DNA of 64,000 nt from Thunnus maccoyii (taxonomy: Eukaryota > Chordata > Actinopteri > Scombriformes > Scombridae), in contig NC_056545.1 of the NCBI RefSeq assembly GCF_910596095.1, positions 6,831,567 through 6,895,566 of the forward strand, given 5' to 3'. Both the position numbers and the translations under genes were made by a program. The notes under the pieces were generated by a model, which ran no database searches, was not told the DNA's origin, and saw only the letters and a program-made list of their open reading frames with translations. This document shows, piece after piece, positions 11,141 through 23,689 of this stretch; the stretch's first letter is position 1; each line of letters starts with the position of its first letter.

Positions 11141-12459
11141 TGTAGGCCTACATGCTTGTCTGCAACCTTTACATGTGATATTGCAATTATAATCCTATGA
11201 TAGCCACTGTGTGCTTAAAATAGCTGCTGAAGTCGGGGTGAGGTCCATGCTGTCATTCTCTTGACATGATATCCTTGTAAAAAGCAACAGACAGCTGAGT
11301 GAGCCTCGAGAAGAGCAGGACGGCTTTCTGGGAGGAAAACACTTTTGTCCTTGCAGGAAGGAAACAAATGTTAAATAAAGTTATTGTAGAGAGCAATATG
11401 AGCACATCTTATTTCTGTCTGTTTAACTATATTTATTTTCAAAAAGGTTAATGTCATGAGTAAGAAAAGCAATTGTCTGGCTGCTTATATGATGCAGGAC
11501 TCATCAAATACATACATGTACATATCTGAGCCAAAATGTGAACTGAAATATATGAGTGTACAGTGTGTACTACACACAGAACCTAAGCAACAAAGGCTAC
11601 AGAACAGACAGCTGTTTATGGGCATGCATGAACAAACTGATGCCAGTTCGATGGGGAAGTAGAGGTAACTATGCAAATGGAGTGGTAGAGCGGGTTGACG
11701 CCCTGGTTTATGACTTGCAGGAAGCATTTTTACATACGTTCACCTCAAGTTTTGGAACTTTGACCATGTTTAACATAGACATCCAACATCATAACAGTAT
11801 ATAAATAACAGAAAATCACAAAAAGCATGATATGCCCCCTTCAAACTTTAAAGATTTAAAATCATGACAATCCCAAGGTGGCGCCATGCAGACAGCAGCC
11901 TGTTGCAGCGGCTCCTGTCTATACGCATTTCATTTGTTTGTTTGAGTAATTAAGGTTGGATCTGTCCTTGGATGCTCCCTGGACACCTTGGACATGGTGA
12001 GTGAGTCCCTGCAGCAATCAGACTCTACAACAGAAGTCATCACTGCTTACAGTGGTCACAACCATATCATATCCGATATGAATCATATTTCCTCACATTG
12101 AACCACCCAAGCCCTGGTCCTGTGCTGATATACTCTTGCACTTGTCATCTTTTACATGTTGTTACTTTGAAGCAGTTATATCTCTTACACTTTTGGCTGC
12201 TATTTGTTTGTAGTTTGTGTACATTGTCTATATAGACATTCTTATGTTGTGTATGTTGTCTGATTCTTATCTGTGGTTTGCTGCTGCTATGCCAAAGTTT
12301 CATCTTATCTTATAACAATATTAACTCTGACAGGAGTTCATTTACATAAAACAATGTTGACACAGTGTGTTCACACAAACTATTTATTGACAGAGCGTTT
12401 AATCACTGATTGCACTCAAACCTAAACCTAAATTAAGTCAGAAATGCAACCTGTTTTTT
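11141..12459. other. Intergenic stretch with a probable internally deleted LINE piece
   Basis: No gene seen. From about 11870 the sequence starts with AAGGTGGCGCCATGCAGAC, like the 5' end of several vertebrate LINEs, and near 12140-12310 it turns into T-rich sequence typical of a LINE 3' end. Ordinary AT-rich sequence fills the rest. Confidence 0.4.
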
Positions 12460-13352
12460 AGTAATTTTGGATGAACCGACTCTTTTATATCTTCTCTTAA
12501 TCTGGCCAATGCAAATCTACAGTCTGCTTTTGATACATTTCAGATCTCTCTCATCAAATATTAAGCTTGTTTTTAATTCTGGCAAAACTGAATGTATGCT
12601 ATTGTCAAGGTCACCTAAGAGTATCCAGCCTACTGCTCATATCCAAACCCTTCAGGGTTCCGAAATTGAAACGGTTGAATGTTATAAATACTTGGGACTG
12701 GATACCAAACTCACTTTTAAGACCCAAACAAAGTCAAAGCACCATTGTACAATCCACAATTCTCTCTGCCCTTGATGATGGTAATATTGTATATATGCAT
12801 ATTTCTCCCTCCACCTTAAAGCCTCTTGACTCTGTGTATCACGGCGTGCTGCGCTTCATCACAGGCGATACATTTCTCACCATTGCATCTTATACGAAAA
12901 GGTGGGATGGTCCTTCTCAACAAACAGAAGGGAACAGCAGTGTATGTTTATTTATAAGAGTCTACTGCAAAAACTGCTGTTACATTACATTTAAATATAG
13001 AACTTACAATGTCAGGTCACAGAACATCTTAACATCCTCTTGTTTACACTGAACTTGGAAAAAGTAGGTTCAAATATTACATGCTGCATACAAATGGAAT
13101 GAGCTCCAAAAAATATTAAGTTACATTCTCTTATTTCATTTAAACATTTTAAAAGCTTGTACTTATGTATTTGCAATCACACTTGTAACAGCTTTTCTTA
13201 ATTGTGAAAACTGTATAATGTGAGTCTGTGAATTATATGTGTGTCTGTCTATGCTTTAACTGTATGTTTTTTTGTTTTTTTGTACACTTGTACACTCTTG
13301 AAAAATGAGACTACATGTTTAAACAAAGGATAAAATAAAATAAAATAAAAAT
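12460..13352 (+). mobile_element. LINE reverse-transcriptase C-terminal remnant with A-rich tail
   Basis: Two overlapping + strand frames (12467-12775 and 12567-13052) together carry LINE reverse-transcriptase tail motifs: FNSGKTECMLLSRS, YKYLGLDTKLTFKTQ, then LDSVYHGVLRFITGD and EYRT-like FKYRTYNVRSQ. The switch of frame near 12750 and later stops show it is dead. It ends in an AAAATAAAATAAAA tail at 13329-13352, as expected for a target-primed insertion. The family is a fish LINE in which YKYLG and RFITGD are typical. Confidence 0.75.
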
Positions 13353-13971
13353 GTTTCCTTCTCTGGGACTCACTGTTCATCGCTGAAGTGCTGCAGAAAG
13401 TGGGGCAGTGACTATTTGGTTTTCCAAGCCAATAGTTATTTTTATTTTGTCATAAGCGTGTACTCTGACAGGGGATTCACCCTTCTCATGTTTGAACACA
13501 CACACACACACACAGAGAGAGAGAGTCATTAAGTCAACCAGCTTCAGGTGTGTTAGCTTGTCACACAGCTGAACTTTGGTTTTATCAAACCACATGAGAG
13601 ACTGCAGAGGGAATGAGTCTTTTAGTATCTGATGTATGTGAGGTTTCCACCACTGAGCGAGCTGCTGCTTCATATACAGATTTAGATATATGTAGATGTA
13701 TATATGTGTGTTGTTATTTATTGGTGTAGCAGTGTTATAAATCAAAGCTGAGTTCTGTCTGGAGCTCCAGCAGCAAATATGTTTGCTTGAGTTGTTCTGG
13801 CTTCCAGTCTGTCTCGTTATTAGTTTTATTTGTTACTTTTCTAAAACGGTAGGATCATCCTGCACATGTTTTATATTCTCTGAAGGGGTTTTTAACAGTA
13901 CAGGGTTAAAGTTGCTGGATTTGGTCAGGTTCATTGAGCCAGAGGTCAGAAAGTGTGTGTGTATTGTAGCC
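13353..13971 (+). promoter_or_regulatory. Upstream region of the btg4-like gene
   Basis: This is the gap between the LINE tail and the btg4-like start codon. It has a short CA repeat near 13497-13514 and no obvious TATA box or CpG cluster. The promoter and any 5' UTR must lie here or further upstream, but no site can be fixed. Confidence 0.3.
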
Positions 13972-16900
13972 ATGAAGGAGGAGATCGCTGCTGCTGTGTT
14001 CTTTGTGGCTCGGCTGGTGAAGAGATACGGCTGTCTGGATAATGACGGCAGGGAGCGTTTTGCTGCTGCCCTCACATCCGTTTTGTTCGAGAAGTACAAG
14101 AACCACTGGCACCCGAACGCACCCACCAAGGGGCAGGCCTACAGGTTGGTGAAACATTTTAGAAAATGTGATTTATTGCTTTTTGTTCGATTTGTCATTG
14201 ATATAACGAGAAATTAGAGCTAACCTGTTGAACTTTGGAAGGAGGAAATGACACATCCTTCCTCTGTCAACAAAAAAGTTGAATCTTAGGCCATAAAACA
14301 AACTCTTGCTCAACTCAATACACTCAGGAGTTTTGCCAATACAGCCCAACTTGGTCTGGTACGACCAGTTAGCCTCATGTTAGCAAACTTTATGACAATT
14401 CTCTAATCATGTTAAACCATATTTTACTGTTCACTATTACAGTCACTCTATTATGGATATGTAAACATAATTTTGTGTCATAAGTCACAGCTTTAGGCAA
14501 GTTATTTTTGCATCTATAAAACACGACCCATTGCATTGTGGGATTGTTAGCAGAAAGTAGCAATGGACGCTACTTTTTTTTTTTTTGTTCCATTGAAGGG
14601 AAGTTTTGAGGGCTCTGTATTATATAAATGTAGACACTTAGAAATCACAGCTATAATTCTGTTTTAAAGTAACGATTGTGGAGAATTCTGCTTTTTGTGA
14701 TTCTATTCATTACTCTGATGTTTCTTTTTCTTCCTCTGGACAATTGATCAAAGATCATTTGATATTTCCATCTGCAAAGACTTCTTTTTACAGCTGCTAT
14801 TTTGCCATGCTCCATAATTGAAAAGAGGCTGAAAATACACAGAATTAACAGTCAGCGAGAATGAAATGCAGCCATAAAGCATGTTGGGTGGGTAAGGTGT
14901 GGGACGCTTCACTGTGACCAACTCTTGTTGAAATGACTGCATTTTTTTTCAAATATTCCTTATCTATGGATGTACTTTTGCTCTAATTTTCCCCGGTTTT
15001 GAAGTATTTGTCTTTGAGATTTCCTCCATTACAATACAAGTGAATGAAATTTCGTTCATGGTGCCCACAGAAGTAAAAACTACATTTAAAATGGGACTAT
15101 AACTTCTGAAAGAAAAAGTATTCCTCTTACAAATGAAAAGTTGAATATACAAGCAATAAAACACACCATTTGTACAATTCAGTACACTTGGGTTATGTCT
15201 TACTTTTTTATCTGGTGGCTACTATAAGCAAATTTAGCTGTGTTTTTAGTCACTGTGAACATACAAATGAGATTTCGGAGTCACTGCTGTGTTTCAGGTG
15301 TCTGCGTATGAACCGTGTGCGACTGCAGGACCCGGTGTTACAGCAGGCGTGCGAGCGGAGCGGGGTGCAGTACGACGACCTGGGGTTGCCCCAGGAGCTG
15401 ACAGTGTGGGTCGACCCAGGAGAGGTGTCCTGCAGGTCAGCTTATCTCAGCGGGATCAAGACTTCAGTTCAGAAGCCACCTAAAAACTGTAGCTTCTGCC
15501 CTCGACAGAACTGCTGCTTTGTTTTAGTTTGTACGCTTTTAAAAACCCTAATCAATTAAGGATTAGTAAAACCACAACTTGAGGTTTTTACATTTCTCTG
15601 TGTATAGATTAAACAAATGAGATACACCAGATTACAAAGTTTTAAAGGACCAGTGTGTAAGATTTAGGAGGATCTATTGGCAGAAATGGAATAATATAAT
15701 CATAAGCATGTTTTAATTAGTGTATAATCACCTGAAAATAAGAATTGTTGTATTTTCGGTACCTTAGAATGAGCCCTTTATATCTACATAGGGAGCGGAT
15801 CCTCTTCCACGGAGCCCGCCATGTTTCTACAGTAGCCCAGAACAGACAAACCAAATGCTGGCTCTAGAGAGGGCCTTTCATGTTTTTCACGAATTTCACA
15901 GCCACTGTAGGTTCTTACATGCTTGGAGGGGGAGGGGTATTCAGTTGGTTGCAACCTCACAGCTAGATGACACTAAATCTACACACTGGTCCTTTTTAAA
16001 GGTGCTGGTAAATGAGTTTATTAAACCTTGGAGAGAACCAGGCTAGATGTTTCCTCCTGCCTTCAGTCTTAATGCGAAGCTAATCACCTGCTGGCAACAG
16101 CTTCATATTGAGTGTACATATATTAGAATGGTATCAATCTTATCAAACTCTCTGTAAAAGAGTGACTATTTCTCAACATATGGAACCATTCCTCTACAAT
16201 TGACTCAAAGAACGTGTTGAATGAATGAAACACATGTTTGGTCAGAGATTCGGGTGTGTTACACTAATGTATCCTTGAGCCGCTAGCCTCAAGCAAACAT
16301 GAGTCAGTTACAGAAGTTTGGTAATCTCATTTCTTTCTAACTCCACACCCCAAGACTTTTCTTTTTCTTTTTTTTTTTTTTTAATTTTCAAACTTGTAGC
16401 CTTCAATCCCAACCAACATTTTCATACCTGTGCAGCTGGCCCTGAAGCCACTAAAAACTTTTCTGACTACTTTTTTTGTAACAACCATTAGTACTGCTCC
16501 ACAGGACCAAACAGCCTTTCATGTGTAATCAGTGCAGTTCCTTTTTAAGCCCCTTTCAGATACAGAAAAGCATTTGCTTGCTTCGTCTGTTGAAGGTAAT
16601 GACTTCCTGGAGACATAATGTCTGTTATGTCAATGTTTCATAAGACAGGACCATTAGTGGAGCCAGACTGGTACAATATATGTTAAAGTTTGTTGTGTTT
16701 TTCTTAACCGAAGTTTCTTTTTCTTTCCTTTCCCTCCTTGCAGATACGGTGAACACAGCACTCCGTTCTGCGTCTCGGTGGTGGACAGTTGTCGACGCGG
16801 AGACGGGGAATTTTCCCGCCGCATCCATGACGCCGTGGAGCGGGCCGGCCTTGACGTTCAATCAGGAAGCTCTTCAGACGAGGAGGAGGTAGCGGACAAC

Positions 16901-17362
16901 AGCATGAGCAGCAGCAGCAGCAGCATCAATAATCTATCTGCTCTCTGCCCTGCTCCAGTGCCGCCCAGCAACCCTGAACCCAAAACCATCCCAACTGTCA
17001 GCAACCCCAACAGTGTCTACCGGGTAGGTTGGAAAGCTGAAAAGGGGGCTGGTAGTTCTTGAATTTGAAACTTTGACTCTGCTGTGTTCTTAAAGTCTCT
17101 TCTATCACTGTCCTCTAACGTTTTACTCCTCCCCCCTCGTCCTCAGTTCAGTGAGTTTGCTCCAGGCGCCCCTCACACCTGGCTTACTTACCCGAAGCGG
17201 AAGCCCTTTGCTGGGGATGCTCTCCCACCTCACGCTCCTCCCCCTGGAGGTCCGACCTCGCAGTTCTGCAGCCAGAAAGGCTTCAAATCCTATCGAGCCA
17301 CCTTCACCTTCACCGGGCCTCGTATGGACAAGTACCACTGGGTCAGCAAATCCCGATCCTAG
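13972..17362 (+). CDS. btg4: BTG/Tob-family antiproliferative protein, BTG4-like
   Basis: Four exons: 13972-14144, 15298-15435, 16744-17023 and 17147-17362. All have AG/GT borders and join in frame to 268 codons. BTG proteins bind the CNOT7/8 (Caf1) deadenylase; BTG4 does this in oocytes to clear maternal mRNA. Residues 1-115 are the BTG domain: MKEEIAAAVFFVARLVKRYG, then the box-A region HWHPNAPTKGQAYR, then LGLPQELTVWVDPGEV, YGE. DPVLQQACERSGV and the later IPTVSNPNSVYR match BTG4 best. The C-terminus (FKSYR, then KYHW) also recalls BTG3, so btg3 is the main alternative. An acidic patch SSSDEEE (146-152) is followed by a polyserine run (159-164). Poly(A) signals follow at 17617 and 17649. 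Nothing is broken. Confidence 0.88.
15644..15996. mobile_element. Short non-autonomous DNA transposon (MITE) in btg4 intron 2
   Basis: The ends are inverted repeats: AAAGGACCAGTGTGTAAGAT at the left and the complementary ATCTACACACTGGTCCTTTT at the right, with few mismatches. The inside (about 350 bp) contains the phrase TTCCACGGAGCCCGCCATGT. I recognise this as a very common teleost MITE, probably hAT-derived. It has no coding capacity. Confidence 0.85.
16005..16195 (+). mobile_element. Dispersed teleost repeat (GCTAAGCTAA type), copy 2
   Basis: It shares the order GAACCAGGCTAGATGTTTCC, then TTAATGCGAAGCTAA, then CTGCTGGCAACAGCTTCATA, then a T-rich end with the copy at 6455-6655. It directly abuts the MITE at 15644-15996. 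Non-coding. Confidence 0.6.
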
Positions 17363-17616
17363 AGCGAGCCGCGCCTTCAACCTAGAACCAGAATCAGGTT
17401 ACTGCTCAGGACGAGACCAGAGACTGCAGCCATGAAAAAAAAAGAAGTTTCAGGACAGTTTATGTATCTTTAAAGGATAACAGTTTATAATTCGTACATG
17501 GTTTAAAGTAATAATGATTTAAAGTATTGCTGTTTAAGCATGTTTTTAAAATTTCGAAATATTCATGTTTTAAATCAAGTCTTTATAAATGTGTTTTTAA
17601 ACTAAAAGTAACTTTG

Positions 17617-17654
17617 AATAAAGTAACATTGAACTGTCATTGAAAAGAAATAAA
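17617..17654 (+). terminator. Tandem poly(A) signals of the btg4-like gene
   Basis: AATAAA occurs at 17617-17622 and again at 17649-17654, giving a 3' UTR of about 270-310 bases. Confidence 0.6.
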
Positions 17655-18269
17655 TGTCTGTGTCAGCTGTGTCTTTACAACACTTTCTCAGGAGCCTGAA
17701 TTATTTCTAGAGCTATAATTACAAAAATAAAGTAATGAATATTGAAATGTATTTGTTTACATTCAGTTTGTTTGACTATTTGTGTGACTATCTGCTTTGC
17801 ACACAGCAGAAACTTATAAAATGTTTAAATTGCACAGATATACACATGTTAGTTCAAGTGAAACTACATGTGATGAAATGGTTTTGATTTACAGTTCATA
17901 AGTCTAGCACCTCTTCTCATTGGCTCAGGCGCAGCCATCATACATAGCCTAGTGTCCTACTTTGGAAACGGCAGGACGGGATATCAGACCCGCTGCACTG
18001 ATGGACTCCACTATGGATTTGCATTCATCGCGACCATGGCCATAAGGGAATGGTGCTGAACTCCTTTTAATATTGGTTGTGAAGCCATACACTGAATCTC
18101 ACTGCTGGCCACGCTTTAAGCAATGCTTCACAGCTCAACATGCAGTTTCCCGCATCTAAAGTGCCAACAGGTTGGTAAACGCCAGTAAATAGTCAGTTCC
18201 ATCAAGTGAGATGAACTAAATTAGCTGCCAGCAAGCATTTACGCTATTTGAAAGTAAATTACTCACTAA

Positions 18270-18520
18270 CCCTCCTGTTGTCCTCGGGTTAATTTTGACC
18301 CAGGAGGACAACAGGTGTCATTATGTACTGTCATCAAAAAAACTGAAATGGTTTCAAAACAGTATCCTGACTAAGAAATTATGAATTATTTTAATTATAG
18401 TTGAGATCAGAGGAAAATATGTTGATGGATTATGGCAGACTATATGTAAAAGTTTAGTCAGGATACTAATAACTTCTGTTATCCTCCCGGGTCAAAATTG
18501 ACCCGAGGACAACAGGAGGG
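18270..18520. mobile_element. piggyBac-type MITE with TTAA target
   Basis: The ends are CCCTCCTGTTGTCCTCGGGT and its reverse complement, with TTAA directly after the right end (18521-18524) and CTAA (one base off) before the left end. TTAA duplication with CCC-type ends is the mark of piggyBac elements. Each end is also a hairpin in its own right, because TTTTGACCC follows the left end and GGGTCAAAA precedes the right. It is 251 bp with no coding capacity, so it must have been moved by a transposase from elsewhere. Confidence 0.8.
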
Positions 18521-20380
18521 TTAAAACAGCCAATGTGGCGTGAGTCGCTTCCCTCCCACTCATCTTTGTCCTTTTAAAATCAGCAGGTTGAGCTCGAGCT
18601 AAGTGTAAACAAACATCCTTGTGGATACTTGGAAAGGAAAAAAAAATCCTTCACACACTTCAGCCTGTAGATGTCCTCAAATCCTCTCCATTTCACCTGG
18701 TGACCACCCCCACCCCCTTACCTTGAGAGGCAGCTGGATTCACGAGATCACGACGTCATGAGATCACGCAAGAATCCATCTTGTCAAGCATCAAGTTATT
18801 GCGCTTGTGTCCGAACAACTGATGGTTCGGACCAATCAGCGTCCTATGAGGATTCTCACGTGATCCATAGACAAACTTCATAAAAGACACAACTGTAAAA
18901 CTATTAACAGGACACCTCGAATAGCACCCAAAGTCAAATATTAGACTTTTTAAACAATTAAGACTTAATATTTGTAGAACTTTCCCAAAGTCTACAGAAG
19001 CCAGTTCTCTCAAAACGCTGAAAATTTAGAAGACCCCCCTGAACAGGAAATGATGTCAGACTTAATAACGGAGTAGTAACAAAGTGGTAAAATGACTCTT
19101 GATTACTTGTTCAGAGTTTCTGGCCTCTGTTCATGCTTTTTTGTGCTTTTATGTTTTGCTTTTTTTGTTGAACGAAATCAAACATGCATTTAAATGTACT
19201 CTGAATACAGCTCTGTCTGATAGCTGGTGTGGCTGGGCGGCTGTGTGAGGTGGTGGTTGTACTGGTAGTGTAGTTAGTGATTGGTGCGTAGGACAATCAG
19301 CTAACAACACTGCCTACACAGCAACCCCAGTCACCATCGGAAATGAGAAACAGATTTAACATGACGTACTTTTGCATGAAGGTTTGAACTTGAAATTACA
19401 CTGAGACAATCTGTAGAGGTGTTATGTAAAATATAAACATTTAACTTTCAAATAAAAGGATCACTTCTAGGAAACTATAAAAGGATGATGTGTTCACTGA
19501 AACTGATGCAGAATAAAATGCTAATCACTTAAGACATTGTTACAGTTTTGAAAAACATGTAACCACATTATATACAATATCAATATATCACATTTTTTCC
19601 CATAAGGACAGCCACAAAAGTTAATACAACTATAAATACTGACAAAAATAAGAACAACAGAAACAACAAGCAAAAAAACAACAAAACCAAGTTTAAGTAA
19701 CTTACCAAATACTCATTGCAGAATATGTTGAGTGAGGGGGAAAAAAAATGTATCTGATTAATATTTGCTGAGTTGAAATTGTCTCTTTTTCACATTCATG
19801 TTGTTTCACACTTAGAATAGGCCACATTTGTCTTGTAACTAGTTAAAATAGCTAGTAAAGACTGATTAGCAAACATAAATCAGGTGATATTAGTCAGAAA
19901 TAATAGGAAACAATCAAATGACTCAAGAGTTTACCACTGATTGAGGCAGCCATGTTCCAATCTATTAATTTTAGATGATTATTCCTGTTTTTTACTTCTT
20001 CATTTTGATCTCTGTGAAGCTAAAATCACATCGAAAAGGAAGCAAGGAGGCAGAAACTCTGATTGGCTGTTAATGACGGGTTTGTCGTCCAAACATCGGT
20101 TGAGTTGAGGCCACTTGATGATCACGTTGCACACAATATGACCGCAGGCTGAAAGCTCTTACCGCAGCAGTATGATTTGGATAAACAAACCTTGAAAAAT
20201 GTTTGTTTTCAACCAAACAGCAGCAATGTTGAGAGTGAAGCACTGTTGCTGTATTGTATAAAATGTGTGGATGAGTGAGTGCTGTGTTCCCCTACCTGTG
20301 GTCGCTGCAGTCCTCACTGCTCTGTTTACAAGTGACCACTGCTGGAGAAACACAACCGTCTCCACAGCTACACTAACTAC

Positions 20381-20390
<10 letters not shown>

Positions 20391-20414
<24 letters not shown>
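20391..20414. repeat. GT microsatellite
   Basis: Uninterrupted (GT)n run of about 12 units. Confidence 0.9.
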
Positions 20415-20996
20415 CCATTGCCTCAGGTCATGCCTCAACTTGTCCCTGGCAGGCAGGTATAGTGGATGTTGCCAGGGTGAAGCGGTCAGTGGCAGCAGTA
20501 AACACTCACCCTGAGGAGGATTTGCTAGTTTCTCTCTGTTTCCTGTGACCGGAGGACTTTCATATGTTTTAACTACATTTATAAATTTCACATTACGTGA
20601 TGCATCCTCATCTCCGTCTCAAACCACAACGGCTCCGTGGAACCCACGTCTTTTATTGTACTTAAGGTTTAGGTATACCTTTATGAGAGACACATGATAA
20701 CAGACAGTGACAAAATAACCCTCAAAATCGATCGCACGGAGGCTGAGATATTCTGACTTTTAGTAAGTTTAGCCCCAATATTATTTTCTCAAACTTTAGA
20801 AAGATTAAAGAGTAAGTAGACTGATCTTTATGTGTAAAATTGGTGGATGGCCCCTTTAAGATGTCTTGGTGCTTTTATACTTTGGTCCTGAGAAAAACTA
20901 AACTAAATAAATCTGCATTTCGGATGTCAAAATTGAAATTTAAACTTCAAGCTTTATAACTGGAGGTCAACATTTTAAACCCACAGCCACAGTTTC

Positions 20997-21030
20997 TTTT
21001 CTTTTCTTTTCTTTTCTTTTCTTTTCTTTT
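20997..21030. repeat. TTTTC pentanucleotide microsatellite
   Basis: About six to seven tandem TTTTC units ending in a short T run. Confidence 0.85.
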
Positions 21031-21115
21031 TTTTGACATTTACTACACAACTCCATGAGTTTAATGCAATGGAGGTCTGAATAAATACCTTTTGCTATCT
21101 AATCATTGAGTACCC

Positions 21116-21190
21116 CATTTACACCTGGCATTAACATGTGTTTTCTCTTATCTAGACACAGATCGCATGTTAACGCCAGGTGTAAATGAG
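21116..21190. repeat. Palindromic fold-back repeat
   Basis: CATTTACACCTGGCATTAAC near the left is matched by the inverted arm GTTAACGCCAGGTGTAAATG on the right, around about 25 bases of loop. It looks like a very short MITE. Confidence 0.65.
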
Positions 21191-23284
21191 GTGTAAATGT
21201 CTCGTGGTGTAAATGGCTACATCAGGATACACAAACAGACTAATGGTATGTTTTAATATTTTATTGATTTATCTTGTTTTGTGTTGCACAACAAGAATAT
21301 AAATAATATATAAAATAATGGAGAGTCTAGAGAAATGTAATTTACAATAAAGCTTTTTGGTTCACTTCATGCAAATTGAACTGGGAACGCCTCGGCTACA
21401 TGGTGACTCAACAACCGGACACCTCATTTGTGGCTTCCATCTTTGCTTGGAATAGGAAGTAGAGTCGCAAATTGGGAAACAAATTTAAAATCTTTTTTTT
21501 TTTTTTTAGTGCAGCTGACTGGCTGACTCAGAAGAGTCTTTGAGGATTCTGGAAAAAACTTTAACATGATTTTTTGAACGTAGTGAAATTGTATTTTTCA
21601 GAAAGCTCTGAGACTTGAATGTAATATTGCTACATGAGGGGGCCAACAATGGGAGTAGGTGTGTGTCCAAATCCTTCAATCCATGGACCACAACCATTTG
21701 TACAAACAGTAGGCCTATATTTAAATTTGGCTACTTTTAAGCCAAACAAATAAAGAAAAAAAATACAAAATAAAGAAGTGAGTTTTTGGATGGTTTTGGA
21801 AACAATCTTCATCTGCTGCTCTACAGTCTGATGGACCCTCATATTGTCCAGTACGACACTGTAATAAAGTTGGTCAGCTGTTGTCCCATCTTACATTTAC
21901 ACATTCAGCACTTATGTTAATTATTCTTAATTATTCTTCTGTTAATTATTCTGCAAACCAGGTTTTCTATGTAATAATTGTACGAAAAGTAAACCGAGCT
22001 GCGTGAAAAGAATCATTAAAAGTTAATCGGTGTATGTTAAAGCACAATTTTTCAAGTCTGTCTTAAAACAACAGTCAGGGACCCAAATGAATATTGAAAC
22101 ATGTTTTTATTTCTGTAATCATTCCTCCTGTTATTGATCTGACCATTAGAAGATCCCTCTATAATGCACTTATAATGTAAGTGATGGAGGCCAAAATCCA
22201 CAGTCCTGTGCAAAAACGTATTTAAAAGCCGTACAAATGAGTCAAATCAAGTAGATATCTTTCAATGTTACAGTCTTTCTAGTGCCAAAGTCCTTCTTTT
22301 TGTTACTATACTACTACTTTGTTTGTGCTGTGTCAGCTCCTTCACTGATTGCAGATGTACAAAGCTTTTGACTCTAGTCAGCCACATGTAAAGAGACACA
22401 AAGTTTGTTTTATGGCTAAAAATAGATGCAAAGAAGGGCACAAAAAGTAGCCATGGTTTATGGTGTGTAAATGTAAGCTGGGACAACTGTTGACCAACTT
22501 TGTTACAGGGTCCATCAGACCGTACAGCAGCAGAGTGTTTCCAAAACCATCCGTGAATATCAACAGTCTGTTCCTGTACCTCATTAACTCTGCTAGGACA
22601 CCAGCGTCCACTAGTCCTTCCTCTCTGCCTTTCTTGTGGTTTTGTTGTCATTAGGAAGCCATTGTGTTTATAGAAATATGGAGTCTCCAACCGTTCTTCT
22701 TGTAAATCTGTCCTGACCTTTTCATAAATAAAACACTAGAAGTGTCAGACTGCGTGCTGTCTTCTTCAAATGTAAGGCAGGTATTCACTGGTGTTTAGTT
22801 TACAACCCCACACTCTCTACAGACAAATCCACAGGCAGTTATTTAGGCTGAAAAAAATATTCTAGACAAAATATTTAAATTTTGACTGACTTCAAAGACC
22901 TTCTGCTCTGTTCTGTAGCAGCTGTAGTGTTTCTGGCATTTTCACCCGAAGCTTTGGGAGGTTTCCTCTCTGTCAAATTTATGCAGATAGTCACTGTGGT
23001 TCAGGAGCTGCGGCTCTTTTATTTGCTCCAAATAAGGATGGAGTGGAAAAGGTTAAATTAAATGTAATTTTCTCTGTGTGCATTTAATAATAATATAATT
23101 GACAGACTAAAATCTCATGTCAGGTTACAACCACAGGTCATGAACCTGGCCTGTGATGATCTATCACAAAAAATGCTTTTTGTATATAACATTATAGTAT
23201 GTTTATTACAACTGCAAACAATAGTAATATCTTGAACTAACAGTCACATCATTATCAAACAGCCTAATCTCTCTCTCAATTCAC

Positions 23285-23370
23285 TTCAATTCAAATAGCT
23301 TTATTGGCATGAACAAATACATGTCGTTGCCGAAGCAATTTACAGAGGATTCACATATTACATATCACAC
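23285..23370 (-). mobile_element. Retrotransposon 3'-tail fragment
   Basis: CAATTCAAATAGCTTTATTG followed by GCATGAACAAATACATG is a widespread fish non-LTR tail read in reverse; a CT microsatellite adjoins it. Only the tail is present. Confidence 0.4.
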
Positions 23371-23689
23371 CTCTCTCTCTCTCTCTCTCTCTCTCTGTGC
23401 GTGTGTGCGTGTGTGTTTGTGTGCCCGCAGGCCTGACTGTTATCTTTACTAAAATAGAAACTGCGCAGAGAAATGAAACCAGTGGGCAACTGTTTCACTT
23501 CTGAAGCTGCTTGAGGTTATTATTTTTTTTATCCGCCGAGCAAAATACGAACATACACCGGTATACTAGCCTTTGTCAGAGCACGAAAACAACCAGCATA
23601 TAATACTGTATTGATTAAACAGTCGTACTGGATCAAACAACAGTCTAAAAAGTAGTGAGAGGACAGGAAACAGGAAGGACAATTGTTCT

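Larger units (their letters stand above)
17655..23680. other. Intergenic stretch between btg4-like and hnrnpab genes
   Basis: No coding region is convincing. It holds the MITE at 18270-18520, a palindromic repeat at 21116-21190, a GT microsatellite at 20391-20414, a TTTTC microsatellite at 20997-21030 and a CT tract near 23372. The block 20640-20870 contains a phrase (TCAAAATCGATCGCACGGAG, then CTGAGATATTCTGAC) that recurs imperfectly near 44397-44430, so it is probably a dispersed repeat. Confidence 0.5.

Noticed and set aside
13377..13745. 122-codon minus-strand ORF
   Set aside because: It reads through a CA microsatellite and gives low-complexity peptides; no family signs.
18735..18775. 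GAGATCACGACGTCATGAGATCACG near-palindrome as a CRE-type enhancer
   Set aside because: It has a CRE-like core, but it is far from any start site and there is no other support.
22268..22690. 140-codon minus-strand ORF
   Set aside because: No family match, no codon or domain pattern, no splice support; the region looks like ordinary or repeat-derived DNA.
23372..23396. Tandem short repeats taken as CRISPR-like or satellite
   Set aside because: They are plain CT/GT microsatellites with no spacers; CRISPR arrays do not occur in animal nuclear DNA.
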